64,000 nucleotides of DNA from Chryseobacterium sp. MEBOG06 (GTDB taxonomy: Bacteria > Bacteroidota > Bacteroidia > Flavobacteriales > Weeksellaceae): the NCBI RefSeq assembly GCF_021869765.1, contig NZ_CP084580.1:2232001-2296000 (forward strand). The letters run 5' to 3'. How positions within the stretch are numbered: the stretch's first letter is position 1; each line of letters begins with the position of its first letter. The notes under the pieces are model-generated. The model was not told the DNA's origin, did no database searches, and worked only from the letters and a program-made list of their open reading frames with translations. Positions 52,427-61,646 of this stretch are shown one piece after another. The position numbers and the translations under genes were made by a program.

Positions 52427-53935
52427 ATGAAAGCAAAAAAATCAACGAAGAGAATTGCAGTGATAGGTTCAGGATTCTCCGGCATGTCAGCAGCGGCTTA
52501 TGCAGCAAAGGCGGGTAATGAGGTGCATGTTTTTGAACAGCATTCTGAACCCGGCGGGCGGGCACGGCAGTTTAGAACTGAACAAGGTTATATTTTTGAT
52601 ATGGGACCAAGCTGGTATTGGATGCCGGATATTATTGATGACTTTTTTAAAGATTTTGGATTTCAGACAAGTGATTTTTTCGAACTTATTTCGTTAAATC
52701 CCCAATTCGAAATGATCTTTTCTGATGAGAAAATATCAATTCCTGAAAAAAATGAAGATATACGTAATTTATTTGAACAAATAGAAAAAGGAGCATCCAT
52801 ACAATATGATAAGTTTATGCAGTCTGCCCAATTTAAATATGAAATAGGAATGAAAGAATTTGTTACCAAACCTTGTGACAGCTGGTTTGAGTTTTTTTCT
52901 TTAAAAATTGCAGGAAGTGCATTTAAACTTGATCTGTTGAGTAATTTCAGAAAATATGTTTCCGGCTATTTCTCTAATCCTAAATTGAAATGTCTTATGG
53001 AATTTCCGGTCATATTTCTTGGTGCTTCTCCTGAAAATATTCCGGCGCTTTATAGTCTGATGAACTATGGGGGGTATGTATTAGGGACCAAATATCCAAT
53101 GGGAGGCTTCCATCAGTTGGTATTGGCAATGCAAAAGGTTGCCGAAAAACAAGGGGTAACGTTTCATTTCAATCAGGCAGTTCAGAAAATCAATACAGAG
53201 AATGGAAAAGTAACATCACTGAATATTAATGGTGAAAATTATAAATTTGATGCTGTCATTGCTTCGTCAGACTATCATCATACTGAAACCCTGCTTCCGG
53301 AATCCGTCAGAAATTATAACAGTAAATACTGGGATACCAGAGTATTGGCGCCTTCCTGCCTGATTTATTATTTAGGAATAAAAGAAAAGATTCCCAACTT
53401 AAAGCATCACACCTTATTTTTTGAAAATGAATTGGAAGATCATATAGACTGTATCTACAAAAATAAGAAATGGCCTGATAAACCTCTTTTTTACTGCTGC
53501 TGTCCTTCTAAAACAGATCCCCATGTTGCTCCTGAAAATGGTGAAAATTTATTTCTATTGATGCCACTCGCTCCAGGAATACATGATAATGAAGAGATCA
53601 GGGAACAGTATCTTGATGAAATGCTCCTCAGGGTTGAAAAACATACGGGGGCAAAAAACCTCTGTTCAAAATTAGAATATAAAAGGAGTTACTGTGTAAG
53701 TGATTTTATTGCTGATTACAATGCTTATAAAGGTAATGCTTATGGGCTTGCCAATACATTGGGACAAACAGCGGTATTGAAACCCAAGATCAGAAATAAC
53801 AAGATTAAGAATTTATTTTATACAGGACAGTTAACCGTTCCCGGACCCGGAGTTCCACCTTCAATTATTTCCGGAAAAATAGTAGCTAAAGAAGTCAATA
53901 ACCTGAAATTAAAAGAATATGAAAAAATTGTTTGA
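52427..53935 (+). CDS. crtI: Phytoene desaturase
   Basis: CrtI introduces the double bonds that turn colourless phytoene into lycopene, using FAD. The 502-residue product begins with the dinucleotide fold IAVIGSGFSGMSAAAYAAKAG, quoted as VIGSGFSGMSAA, and EPGGRARQF. It has FDMGPSWYWMPDI near residue 63 and the C-terminal PGPGVPPSIISGKIVAKE, the CrtI-type end sequence. Length is typical. The stop overlaps the start of crtB by 17 bases, so the two are translationally coupled. It acts at the inner membrane. Confidence 0.95.
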   Translation: MKAKKSTKRIAVIGSGFSGMSAAAYAAKAGNEVHVFEQHSEPGGRARQFRTEQGYIFDMGPSWYWMPDIIDDFFKDFGFQTSDFFELISLNPQFEMIFSDEKISIPEKNEDIRNLFEQIEKGASIQYDKFMQSAQFKYEIGMKEFVTKPCDSWFEFFSLKIAGSAFKLDLLSNFRKYVSGYFSNPKLKCLMEFPVIFLGASPENIPALYSLMNYGGYVLGTKYPMGGFHQLVLAMQKVAEKQGVTFHFNQAVQKINTENGKVTSLNINGENYKFDAVIASSDYHHTETLLPESVRNYNSKYWDTRVLAPSCLIYYLGIKEKIPNLKHHTLFFENELEDHIDCIYKNKKWPDKPLFYCCCPSKTDPHVAPENGENLFLLMPLAPGIHDNEEIREQYLDEMLLRVEKHTGAKNLCSKLEYKRSYCVSDFIADYNAYKGNAYGLANTLGQTAVLKPKIRNNKIKNLFYTGQLTVPGPGVPPSIISGKIVAKEVNNLKLKEYEKIV

Positions 53936-54755
53936 TGAATTGTCTTACGAAGTGAGCAAAAAGACTACCCAAAAATACAGTACCAGTTTTTCATTAGGAA
54001 TATTGGCTTTAAAACCCTCTATAAGATCAGCTATTTATGCTATTTACGGATATGTACGTCTTGCTGATGAAATTGTTGACAGTTTTCATGAGTATGACAA
54101 GGAGAAACTGCTTTTGAGATTGAAATCGGAAACAAACCATGCGATTGACGAGGGAATATCCCTTAATCCTATTTTGCAGTCTTTTCAGGAAACGGTGAGG
54201 AATTACCGGATTGAAAGAACTCTTATTGATCAGTTTTTATACAGCATGGAGATGGATCTGCATAAAATTAATTATGATTCGGAATTATACAGCCAATACA
54301 TTTACGGGTCTGCTGAGGTCGTTGGACTGATGTGCTTACAGGTATTTACAGAAGGAAGTAAAGAAAAATTTGAAGAGCTGAAACCTTTTGCTATGAAGCT
54401 GGGATCAGCATTTCAAAAAGTAAATTTTTTACGAGATCTGAAAGATGATTATCAGATATTAGGACGCAGCTATTTTCCCTCAGTAGATATGTATGTCTTT
54501 GATAACTCTGTGAAAAATGAAATTGAAAAAGAAATTGAATACGAATTTAAAGAAGCATTGACAGGAATCAAAAAATTACCCAATTCTTCAATGTTTGGGG
54601 TATATTTAGCATATAGGTATTACTTGTCATTATTTGAAAAGATAAAGAAAACGAGCTCTCAGAAAATTTTGCAGGATAGAATAAGAATAGCAAATTCTCA
54701 AAAAATATTTCTGGCATTAAAAAGCTACATCCGGTATAAGTCAGCCTATCTATAA
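53919..54755 (+). CDS. crtB: Phytoene synthase
   Basis: CrtB condenses two geranylgeranyl diphosphates to phytoene. The 278-residue product contains the first Asp-rich motif DEIVD in YVRLADEIVDSF near residue 45 and the second in NFLRDLKDDYQILGRSYFP near residue 170, both needed for Mg-diphosphate binding. YSTSFSLGILALKPSIRSAI at the start is the squalene/phytoene synthase family opening, quoted as TSFSLGILALKP. It overlaps crtI. The next gene starts 63 bp downstream. Confidence 0.95.
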   Translation: MKKLFDELSYEVSKKTTQKYSTSFSLGILALKPSIRSAIYAIYGYVRLADEIVDSFHEYDKEKLLLRLKSETNHAIDEGISLNPILQSFQETVRNYRIERTLIDQFLYSMEMDLHKINYDSELYSQYIYGSAEVVGLMCLQVFTEGSKEKFEELKPFAMKLGSAFQKVNFLRDLKDDYQILGRSYFPSVDMYVFDNSVKNEIEKEIEYEFKEALTGIKKLPNSSMFGVYLAYRYYLSLFEKIKKTSSQKILQDRIRIANSQKIFLALKSYIRYKSAYL

Positions 54756-54818
54756 AGGAAATATGAGTATAAAGGAACACCGGGTTAATAACTATAACTA
54801 CTTTTAAACAGAAAAATA

Positions 54819-55280
54819 ATGGCTTATCAATTACATAGAGAACAGCAGTTAAATTGTGATAAAGAAACTGCATGGAAATTCTTTTCCTCCCCTCATAATT
54901 TATCAAAAATAACACCTGAAACGATGAATTTTATTGTGATGTCGGACTTCGGGAGTAAGGCTATTTATGAAGGAATGGAAATCAATTATAAGGTCTCTCC
55001 TTTATTGGGTATTCCCATACATTGGAAAACAAAAATTATTCAGGTGGACGATCATAAGAGCTTTACCGATTTTCAGGAAGCGGGGCCCTATAAATATTGG
55101 AATCATCATCATGAATTTGTTCCAAATGAAGAAGGTATTCTGATGAAAGATACCATAGATTACGAATTGCCTCTGGGAATTTTAGGAAGAATTGCCCATA
55201 ATCTGTTTGTGAGAAAAAAACTGAATGACATATTTGATTTCAGATATCAATTTCTGGAGAATTTTTTTAATGAAAAATAG
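54819..55280 (+). CDS. SRPBCC-family ligand-binding protein in the carotenoid operon
   Basis: The 153-residue product fits the START/Bet v1-like SRPBCC fold. MAYQLHREQQLNCDKETAWKFF, quoted here as QQLNCDKETAWKFFSSP, is the first strand and helix. YKVSPLLGIPIHWKT, FQEAGPYKYWNHHHEF and the terminal helix after ELPLGILGRIAHNL complete it. Proteins of this type sit between crtB and crtZ in many flavobacterial carotenoid operons; the family binds hydrophobic ligands, so a carotenoid or precursor carrier role is possible but unproven. The stop overlaps crtZ by 11 bases. Confidence 0.83.
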   Translation: MAYQLHREQQLNCDKETAWKFFSSPHNLSKITPETMNFIVMSDFGSKAIYEGMEINYKVSPLLGIPIHWKTKIIQVDDHKSFTDFQEAGPYKYWNHHHEFVPNEEGILMKDTIDYELPLGILGRIAHNLFVRKKLNDIFDFRYQFLENFFNEK

Positions 55281-55740
55281 AGTTAGGATGAATTTTTTAA
55301 TCGTTTTATCAGTCTTTATTTTAATGGAAGGGGCTACCTGGATTATTCACCGGTATGTTATGCATGGTTTTCTGTGGATATTACACCGGGATCATCATGA
55401 TCATAGTAATGATGGTCCGCTTGAAAGAAATGATTGGTTTTTTATAATCTTTGCTACCCCTGCTATAGCCCTATTGTATGTAGGAGTAAGGCAGGAATTC
55501 AGTTCTCTGTTTTTTATAGGTCTTGGAATCAGTCTCTATGGAATGGCTTATTTCTTTGTACATGATATCTTCATTCATCAAAGAGCTGAAATTTTCAAAA
55601 AAACTCGAAATCCATACCTTCTTGCAATAAGACGTGCCCACAAACAACATCATAAGCATCTCGGAAAAAAAGATGGAGAATGTTTTGGATTTCTTTGGGT
55701 TCCTGTTCAATATTTTAAAATGTATTTTAATAAAAAATGA
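55270..55740 (+). CDS. crtZ: Beta-carotene hydroxylase
   Basis: CrtZ adds 3-hydroxyl groups to the rings of beta-carotene to give zeaxanthin, using a non-haem di-iron centre in the membrane. The chosen ATG at 55270 (MKNRVRMNFLIVLSVF) overlaps the previous stop by 11 bases and gives 156 residues, normal for the family; an earlier in-frame start is possible but adds residues with no match. The four His boxes are HRYVMHG, HRDHHDH, HDIFIHQR and HKQHHKH. Hydrophobic segments surround them. The stop overlaps the cyclase start (ATGA). Confidence 0.94.
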   Translation: MKNRVRMNFLIVLSVFILMEGATWIIHRYVMHGFLWILHRDHHDHSNDGPLERNDWFFIIFATPAIALLYVGVRQEFSSLFFIGLGISLYGMAYFFVHDIFIHQRAEIFKKTRNPYLLAIRRAHKQHHKHLGKKDGECFGFLWVPVQYFKMYFNKK

Positions 55741-56435
55741 TACCTTACACCTATCTTCTCATTAATTTTTTTACTGTTATCATCTGTTTTATAGCTTCTT
55801 TTGACAGGAGAATCCGGTTTAACCAATATTTTGGCACTTTTTTGTTGTCCAGCACCATTGTGGCTATACCATTTATTATTTGGGATATTTGGTTTACCAA
55901 AATGGGAGTGTGGTGGTTTGATGTTAAATATACGTTGGGCTTTAAAGTAATAGGGCTTCCTGTTGAAGAATGGCTGTTCTTTTATTGTATTCCATTTGCC
56001 TGTGTTTTTACTTATTATTGCGTGGACAAATTTTATACTATGAAATGGGCTCATGCATTCAATAATCTTATTATATTCACATGGGTTATTTTTCTGGGGG
56101 TTGCGGGCCTTTTGTATTATGATAGGATTTATACTTTACTGACTGTTATTGTTACTGTTTTTACACTTTGTTATTTACATTTTATTGTTAAAAGTGAATG
56201 GATAGGTCAGGCTACTTTTATTTATTTGATTTTGATACCCGGATTTTTTGCCGTAAATGGAATACTTACAGGTTCAGTAATCCCGTCACCGGTAGTGAAT
56301 TATAACCCTGAAGATTTTATTGGGGTAAGAATGTTCACTATTCCGGTAGAAGATTCCGTTTATGGATACAGCCAATTCTTATTAAATATTTACTTCTTTA
56401 AAATTTTAAAAAAGTATATTAACGATGAGAAATAA
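55737..56435 (+). CDS. Lycopene beta-cyclase, fused CrtYc-CrtYd type
   Basis: The enzyme closes the beta rings of lycopene. The 232-residue membrane protein has two homologous halves of about 100 residues, each with three hydrophobic segments and a conserved P-x-E-E/D: PVEEWLFFYCIPFACVF near residue 80 and FTIPVEDSVYGYSQFL near residue 200. This is the heterodimeric CrtYcYd cyclase type in one chain, as found in flavobacteria, and is unrelated to the FAD-type CrtY. Its start overlaps the crtZ stop by four bases. It ends the operon, which therefore runs from phytoene to zeaxanthin. Confidence 0.9.
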   Translation: MIPYTYLLINFFTVIICFIASFDRRIRFNQYFGTFLLSSTIVAIPFIIWDIWFTKMGVWWFDVKYTLGFKVIGLPVEEWLFFYCIPFACVFTYYCVDKFYTMKWAHAFNNLIIFTWVIFLGVAGLLYYDRIYTLLTVIVTVFTLCYLHFIVKSEWIGQATFIYLILIPGFFAVNGILTGSVIPSPVVNYNPEDFIGVRMFTIPVEDSVYGYSQFLLNIYFFKILKKYINDEK

Positions 56436-56679
56436 AAGCAAAATCATCCAATGATCATCCAAGTGCATGCTCTGGACCTGATAATTGTTGTATTTAAAAT
56501 TTTGGGATGTTAGGATTTTGATGCTTTTTAAGCACCAAAGCCGACATCAAAATTCAGAAAAAGTCTATGTAATGAAATATATAGCTTGCACAAAAAATCT
56601 GTGAGTTTTTCAAAATGCTTTTCAATATTACCAGGTCTTTATGATTCCCGAAAACCGGTATCAATACGGCAAATTTCGA

Positions 56680-56930
56680 CAGTTCCCACTTCTGAACCTC
56701 CTGTAGTATCTGCTTATTCAGACTTAAGTCTATTAGCAACTTTTTGTGTTGACTTCTTCCAGTTGGCATAACCAGTAAAGCCCCTTAATCCCTAAATCTC
56801 CGAATTTCATCTTCCAATTATAAAAAGCGGTCTCAATTATGCCCATTTTATGGACAGCTTGTTCAACTTTAATTCCTGTCTCTGACTTTACAAATACAAT
56901 CTGACTTTCTGCAAATCTGCTCTTTTTTAT
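56680..56930 (-). pseudogene. IS3-family transposase OrfA remnant
   Basis: On the minus strand a frame without ATG reads KKSRFAESQIVFVKSETGIK, then ETAFYNWKMKFGDLGIKGL and QLEEVN, and then shifts to another frame reading KKLLIDLSLNKQILQEV. This is the IS3 OrfA pattern: a helix-turn-helix followed by a leucine-zipper region with LxxLExEN and DKxxLQEV. The frame break and missing start show that it is dead. OrfB is absent. Confidence 0.82.
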
Positions 56931-56935
56931 AAGCT

Positions 56936-57435
56936 TGTCTTTATCCTACTTTTGTGGAGGTATTTTTTTAAAATCGTTAATTTTATATTGATTTTTTTAA
57001 TATTTTTTCAATTTATTTTTTATTATTAAGTTTTTAATTAAATATTTTGTTTTATTTGTTGTTAACTTAATATTATATACATACCTTCACCAAGTGGAGA
57101 ATAATTTTAATTGACGATGATTTTATTAAGAATTATATATACAATTTTCTTTGTGCAACTAATTCATTTTATACATAAGGACTTTTTTTGTAACCTCTTT
57201 ATATCCATAAGGTAACTGAAATTTCCTCGGCCATATTTTCCATTTTATTTCTATTTAGAATAAAAATTTCCGACGTTAAATCTGTATTTGTTTGTTAGGC
57301 TGGCAATAATAACCTAATCACTACTTGAACTTAGAAAAGCTTTAAAATAACTATAAACTTTTGTCAATTCTATTTAAAACAAAGAGGAGAGACTATTACG
57401 ATCAATAGAGTATATAATTGAGATATCTAATAATC
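56936..57435. other. AT-rich gene-free stretch before the two-component genes
   Basis: About 500 bp with long T and A runs (especially 56965-57060). No coding region, repeat array or RNA gene is visible. It must hold the promoter of the histidine kinase gene, but I cannot pick out a convincing TAnnTTTG. Confidence 0.45.
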
Positions 57436-58641
57436 ATGGAAAGCATAAAAATTTTATATAATACTATAGAAACGGCTATTGATGGCATCATTATTATTGA
57501 CCGAAGGGGTAGGATAGAAAGCCTGAATCCTTCTGTTTTGAAAATATTCGGTTATGTAGAGGAAGATCTCTTAGGTGAAAATATTTCGATCTTGATGTCG
57601 GAACCTGATAAAAGCAGGTATGAGAATCATTTAATTTATTGCCAACATACAGAAAAACGAATATGTTTAGAGAAGGAAAGAGAGGTCAGGGGATTAAAAA
57701 AAGATGGCAGTCGGTTTTACTTCAGATTTGCAGTGACCGAAATACAGTTGCAGAGCAGAATTATTTATACCAGTTTTATCCATGATCTTTCAAAAGAAAA
57801 AGAAGCGGAAGAATATCTTAAAAAATATACCAGTGAGCTTGAGGAGATAGTCGAAAGCCGAACACAACATCTAGAGCAAATGCTTTTTACATTAGAAAAG
57901 TCAAAAGAAGAAACCAGCATATCTCTTGAAAAAGAAAAAGACCTCAATCGAATGAAAAGCCGTTTTGTATCAATGGCATCACATGAGTTTCGGACTCCCT
58001 TAAGCTCCATGCAATTATCAGTTGTATTAATAGAAAAATATCTCCAAATTTCAGATAGTGATCAGATATTAAAACATCTTCATAAAATAAGAAATACAAT
58101 TACCTGTCTCAATGCTATACTTAATGATTTTCTTTCTTTAGAAAAACTAGATATAGGAATTCTAAAACCTTATAATGAATCATTTGATATTGTTCAGTTT
58201 TCTAAGGAACTCACTGAAGAAATGCAGCTTACTACTAAAGAAAATCAAATCATTATTTACCAGCATACAGGGGCATACAGCAAAATACATATAGACAAAA
58301 ACCTGTTAAGAAATTGTTTGCTGAACTTAGTTACTAATGCTATAAAATATTCGGGAGAACATACGCTGATAGATTTTTCTACGGAAATAAATGAAGAGGA
58401 ATATAGTTTCACCATAAAAGATAATGGATTGGGAATACCTCTAGAGGATCATTCTTTTATCTTTCAGCCATTTTTTAGGGCGCATAATATAGGTGATATT
58501 TCAGGAACAGGCTTGGGACTTAACATCGTACTCAGGTATGTAGATCTACTGAAAGGTGAGATTCACTTTGAAAGTGAACCAGGAGTTGGGACCAGGTTTA
58601 CACTGTTATTTAAAAATAATAATAGCAATAATACTTTATAA
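57436..58641 (+). CDS. PAS-domain sensor histidine kinase
   Basis: The ATG at 57436 (MESIKILYNTIETAIDG) gives 401 residues. The PAS domain (residues 1-120) has DGIIIIDRRGRIESLNPSVL and GYVEEDLLG, and a coiled linker follows (120-175). HisKA has the phospho-acceptor His183 in ASHEFRTPLSS. The ATPase domain has an N-box (LVTNAIKYSGEH), DNGLGIPL and GTGLGLNI. No membrane segments are present, so it is cytoplasmic and senses an internal signal; the PAS cofactor is not evident. The response regulator starts five bases after its stop and must be the partner. Confidence 0.92.
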   Translation: MESIKILYNTIETAIDGIIIIDRRGRIESLNPSVLKIFGYVEEDLLGENISILMSEPDKSRYENHLIYCQHTEKRICLEKEREVRGLKKDGSRFYFRFAVTEIQLQSRIIYTSFIHDLSKEKEAEEYLKKYTSELEEIVESRTQHLEQMLFTLEKSKEETSISLEKEKDLNRMKSRFVSMASHEFRTPLSSMQLSVVLIEKYLQISDSDQILKHLHKIRNTITCLNAILNDFLSLEKLDIGILKPYNESFDIVQFSKELTEEMQLTTKENQIIIYQHTGAYSKIHIDKNLLRNCLLNLVTNAIKYSGEHTLIDFSTEINEEEYSFTIKDNGLGIPLEDHSFIFQPFFRAHNIGDISGTGLGLNIVLRYVDLLKGEIHFESEPGVGTRFTLLFKNNNSNNTL

Positions 58642-58646
58642 TTCTA

Positions 58647-59702
58647 ATGAAAAAAAACTGCATATTAATCATTGAAGATAACGAAGATTTTCGTGAGAAT
58701 ACTTTGGAAATTCTTGAGCTTGCCGATTATGAAGTATTTCAGGCTGCTAATGGAAAACAAGGAATAGAAATGGCTATTAAACATATGCCTGATGTTATTT
58801 TATGCGATATTATGATGCCGGAACTTGATGGATATGGAGTATTGTATCTTTTGAGTAAAAGAGAAGACACGGCATTAATACCTTTTATATTTATTACCGC
58901 AAAAACCACCAGAACAGACATCAGAAAAGGTATAGAAATGGGGGCAGACGATTATCTTACAAAACCGTTTGATGATATTGAACTTCTGAGCGCTATAGAA
59001 AGCAGAATAAAAAAGAAGAATCGTCAGAAAAGTCTCTACAGCTCTAATCTCAGTAAGATAACAAATTTGTTTCAAGATTCACATGGTCTCGATGAATTAA
59101 AAAAATCGTTTAATCATCGGAAAATTAAATTACTTAAAAAAAAACAAGTCGTTTATTTTGAAGGTGATACAGCAAATGCTATTTATTTAATTCTATCAGG
59201 TTCAGTAAAAACTGTAAAAAATACAGATGACGGTAAAGAGCTTATGACAGGAGTTTATAATCCAGAAGATTATTTTGGAATTACCTCTATTTTCTCTGGA
59301 AAAGAATATAAGGAAACTGCGGAAGCATTAGAAGATACAACATTATGTTCTGTTCCAAAGGACGTTTTAGATACGTTGGTTTATAAATATCCGGACATCG
59401 CAGAAAAATTTATTGCAATTTTAGCAAAGAATGTTGTTGATCATAACGAACAGTTATTGCAGATGGCCTACTATTCTGTAAGAAAAAGAATGGCAGAAGT
59501 GCTGCTTAAACTACATACTGTTCAATCTGATACACAGGTAGGGTTTGAGATTTCCCGGGAAAATCTTGCTTCTATGTCTGGCATGGCCAGTGAAACGGTT
59601 AGCAGAATTCTCAGTGATTTTAAAGCAGAAATGCTTATTGATAGAAATGCTGGAACGATTAAAATACTTGATATTTTACGTCTTCAAAAACTTAAGAACT
59701 AG
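58647..59702 (+). CDS. Response regulator with REC, cNMP-binding-like and Crp-type HTH domains
   Basis: The 351-residue product has a receiver domain (1-125) with Asp54 in CDIMMPELDGYG as phospho-acceptor, Asp11 in the acidic pocket, and Lys in YLTKPFDD. A cyclic-nucleotide-binding-like barrel follows (about 155-260; VVYFEGDTANAIYLILSGSV). A Crp-type winged helix completes it (about 280-345; ISRENLASMSGMASETVSRIL). The REC-Crp fusion makes it a phospho-controlled DNA-binding protein. It is encoded directly after the kinase. Targets are unknown. Confidence 0.92.
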   Translation: MKKNCILIIEDNEDFRENTLEILELADYEVFQAANGKQGIEMAIKHMPDVILCDIMMPELDGYGVLYLLSKREDTALIPFIFITAKTTRTDIRKGIEMGADDYLTKPFDDIELLSAIESRIKKKNRQKSLYSSNLSKITNLFQDSHGLDELKKSFNHRKIKLLKKKQVVYFEGDTANAIYLILSGSVKTVKNTDDGKELMTGVYNPEDYFGITSIFSGKEYKETAEALEDTTLCSVPKDVLDTLVYKYPDIAEKFIAILAKNVVDHNEQLLQMAYYSVRKRMAEVLLKLHTVQSDTQVGFEISRENLASMSGMASETVSRILSDFKAEMLIDRNAGTIKILDILRLQKLKN

Positions 59703-59851
59703 CATCTCTCATATTATAAGGGGAATCATGAAAGGAGCAGTGAAGTTGTTGAGGAAGGATAATGTTCAATTTTAGTGTAGCAAAAAATTCCATAATATTC
59801 TATTAAAAAGAGACAAAATCAGATGTGATTTGAAGTTTTTTTAATTGTAAA

Positions 59852-60208
59852 TTAAATCATAAAGTGAAGTGTTTTCCACTTAGAGATGGTATTTTTGCTC
59901 ATTTTAAAATGACTTGCCAGTTCAGAGTTATTTAACTTATTTTTTTTCTGATATTCTAAAATTTCTATAATATCTTTTTTGTTGTATGAACGGAGGGATT
60001 GATTAAGTTTTTGTGTGTTTTTATTTTCATTACCAAATATTTTTTGATTAAGATAGATAATATCAAGAGTGGATAATTCCTCCTTATTAAGCATATTTTT
60101 ACATTCTTCTTCTTTTTCAGGGTAGTTGAAGAGTATAATATCTTTGAAAATTCTCTTATAATCCGGAACTATAAAATGTTGTTTTTTAGTGAGTCGGCTT
60201 CTTTTCAT
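59852..60208 (-). CDS. Small helix-turn-helix protein of a pair
   Basis: The 118-residue product has an N-terminal charged region (MKRSRLTKKQHFIVPDYKRI), TLDIIYLNQKIFG in the middle and a C-terminal helix-turn-helix: YNKKDIIEILEYQKKNKLNN followed by SELASHFKMSKNTISKWKT. The C-terminal motif resembles the DNA-binding part of transposase OrfA proteins, but no catalytic partner or terminal repeats are seen. It lies 20 bp after the next gene on the same strand. Pairs of this kind appear in multiple copies in Chryseobacterium as I recall them. Function unknown. Confidence 0.68.
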   Translation of the reverse strand: MKRSRLTKKQHFIVPDYKRIFKDIILFNYPEKEEECKNMLNKEELSTLDIIYLNQKIFGNENKNTQKLNQSLRSYNKKDIIEILEYQKKNKLNNSELASHFKMSKNTISKWKTLHFMI

Positions 60209-60228
60209 TATAATGTATTTTACTATTT

Positions 60229-60672
60229 TTATGAGTCTTCTGAATTTTTATATTTGGCGATCCATTTATAAAGTGTTGTTTTTGGAATTTTATAATCATC
60301 TATAATTTGACTTTTAGTTTTTTTGTTAGTCTCAATAAGCTTGAGGATAAAATAGATTATTTCTTTAGTGTATATACTTTTTCTAAACTGGGGCAGAGCT
60401 GATTTTTTAACTTTAGAAACGTAAGGATGCTTAAATGGGGCTGGTGGTGAATAGAGAATAAGATGCTGAGAATATAAACGAAAAAAATCATAGTCAAGAA
60501 GTTTACACCATTTTAATAAATAATCACTGTTTAAGGCAGGACTCATATACATTTGGTTAATTTCTTTTTCACCACAATCAAAAAAATTGCATATTCGGGT
60601 TATTCTTATATTACTTTCGCTGACTCTTTTTTGAATGAATGAGCCTATATGAATGGTTTTTATATTTTCCAT
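60229..60672 (-). CDS. Helix-turn-helix protein, first of the pair
   Basis: The ATG at 60670-60672 (MENIKTIHIGSFIQKRV) gives 147 residues; the longer frame to 60735 has a less likely N-terminus. A first helix-turn-helix-like part contains ITRICNFFDCGEKEINQMY, followed by LKWCKLLDYDFFRLYSQHLI. The C-terminus has FRKSIYTKEIIYFILKLIE and IIDDYKIPKTTLYKWIAKY, a second HTH of the transposase OrfA type. Two DNA-binding motifs in a small protein suggest a regulator, or a relic of a mobile element. It is co-directional and nearly adjacent to the gene at 59852. Confidence 0.68.
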   Translation of the reverse strand: MENIKTIHIGSFIQKRVSESNIRITRICNFFDCGEKEINQMYMSPALNSDYLLKWCKLLDYDFFRLYSQHLILYSPPAPFKHPYVSKVKKSALPQFRKSIYTKEIIYFILKLIETNKKTKSQIIDDYKIPKTTLYKWIAKYKNSEDS

Positions 60673-60836
60673 AAGATCATGGTAAATGATTTTTAATATT
60701 CTCATGTAACAAGATAATTGAAGTTTTACTGTCAAAAAACTTAGAACAATAGCAAGAGAGAATCTATTAGTTTTTTCTTTATTAAGAACCTTTAAATGAA
60801 GGAAGGATTGATGGGGTTTATATTTTAAATTATTAT

Positions 60837-60903
60837 TAAGCCCCTCTTAATGTTTGGGAACACATTCTCTCTCATCATTTATGAAATAAAACTGAGGGGC
60901 TTA
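60837..60903. repeat. Ten-base inverted repeat with 47-base loop
   Basis: TAAGCCCCTC (60837-60846) and GAGGGGCTTA (60894-60903) are exact inverted copies in a region otherwise very poor in G and C. No T-run follows directly on the plus strand. It could be a transcription end, a protein site or the trace of a mobile element. Confidence 0.6.
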
Positions 60904-61646
60904 TTAAAAATTAGATTATAAAAATATTCTATTTCTTATGGAGCTCGATGAGCTTTCTATCGTTTTCAAAATAAATTATTTTTAGATTAATAAGTCAAAT
61001 GTATGGAAGAAAACGTTTTTACAAAGTGACTACAATTCTATTTTAGAATGATCTTCATCACTTTTTCCCAAGTATCAAGATATCAATGATTCAGAAAGTG
61101 ACTATTTTAAATTAATTATGTTCATTCGGATCTATCTTCCTATGTTCATAAAAAAGGTTTAAAGGGAAAGTATACAGGATGGTACCAGCAGGGGAATTGG
61201 TAAAATTGATTTTGCCGTAAAGCGAAAAAATACAACAAAATGCTATAAACGCTAATAAGTATCTGTTGTTATGGCCTATAGATCTGTTCTGAAAAAAACA
61301 ACTTACAGTAGTTAGTCGTTGAAAAAGATAAAATTTATAGTAAAACTATTGTCTAAATATTCCCTTATTGGTGATTTTTAGTGCTTCAAGAAATATTTTT
61401 CAGAAAAATAGTAATCAGAATCATATTTCTAGATGATCTGTAGCATTTTCCAGAATTCAGCCTACTCTTAGATTTGTAAATATTTAAAATTATAAAGAGA
61501 CAAACAACATTTGTACTCATATAGATAAAAAGAATATATGTTTAAGTAGACACTTCCTATTAAAATAAAGATGAAAATATCTGTCATCAATTTCACTGAT
61601 TAATGATTTAATTAATGCTTATTCTTTAACCATAAAAAATTCTACC
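60904..61646. other. Gene-free stretch before the duplicated surface genes
   Basis: These 740 bp hold no open frame with a plausible family on either strand. The last 30 bp before the ATG (CTTTAACCATAAAAAATTC and on) are repeated almost exactly before the second copy at 63089, so they are part of the duplicated unit and probably carry the translation signals. Confidence 0.5.

Noticed and set aside
59811..59843. Terminator after the response regulator gene
   Set aside because: AAATCA-GATG-TGATTT followed by T residues is only a weak six-base stem and stands more than 100 bp past the stop.
59852..60672. Calling the two HTH genes a complete insertion sequence
   Set aside because: No catalytic DDE or tyrosine/serine recombinase domain, no terminal repeats at the gene ends and no target duplication.
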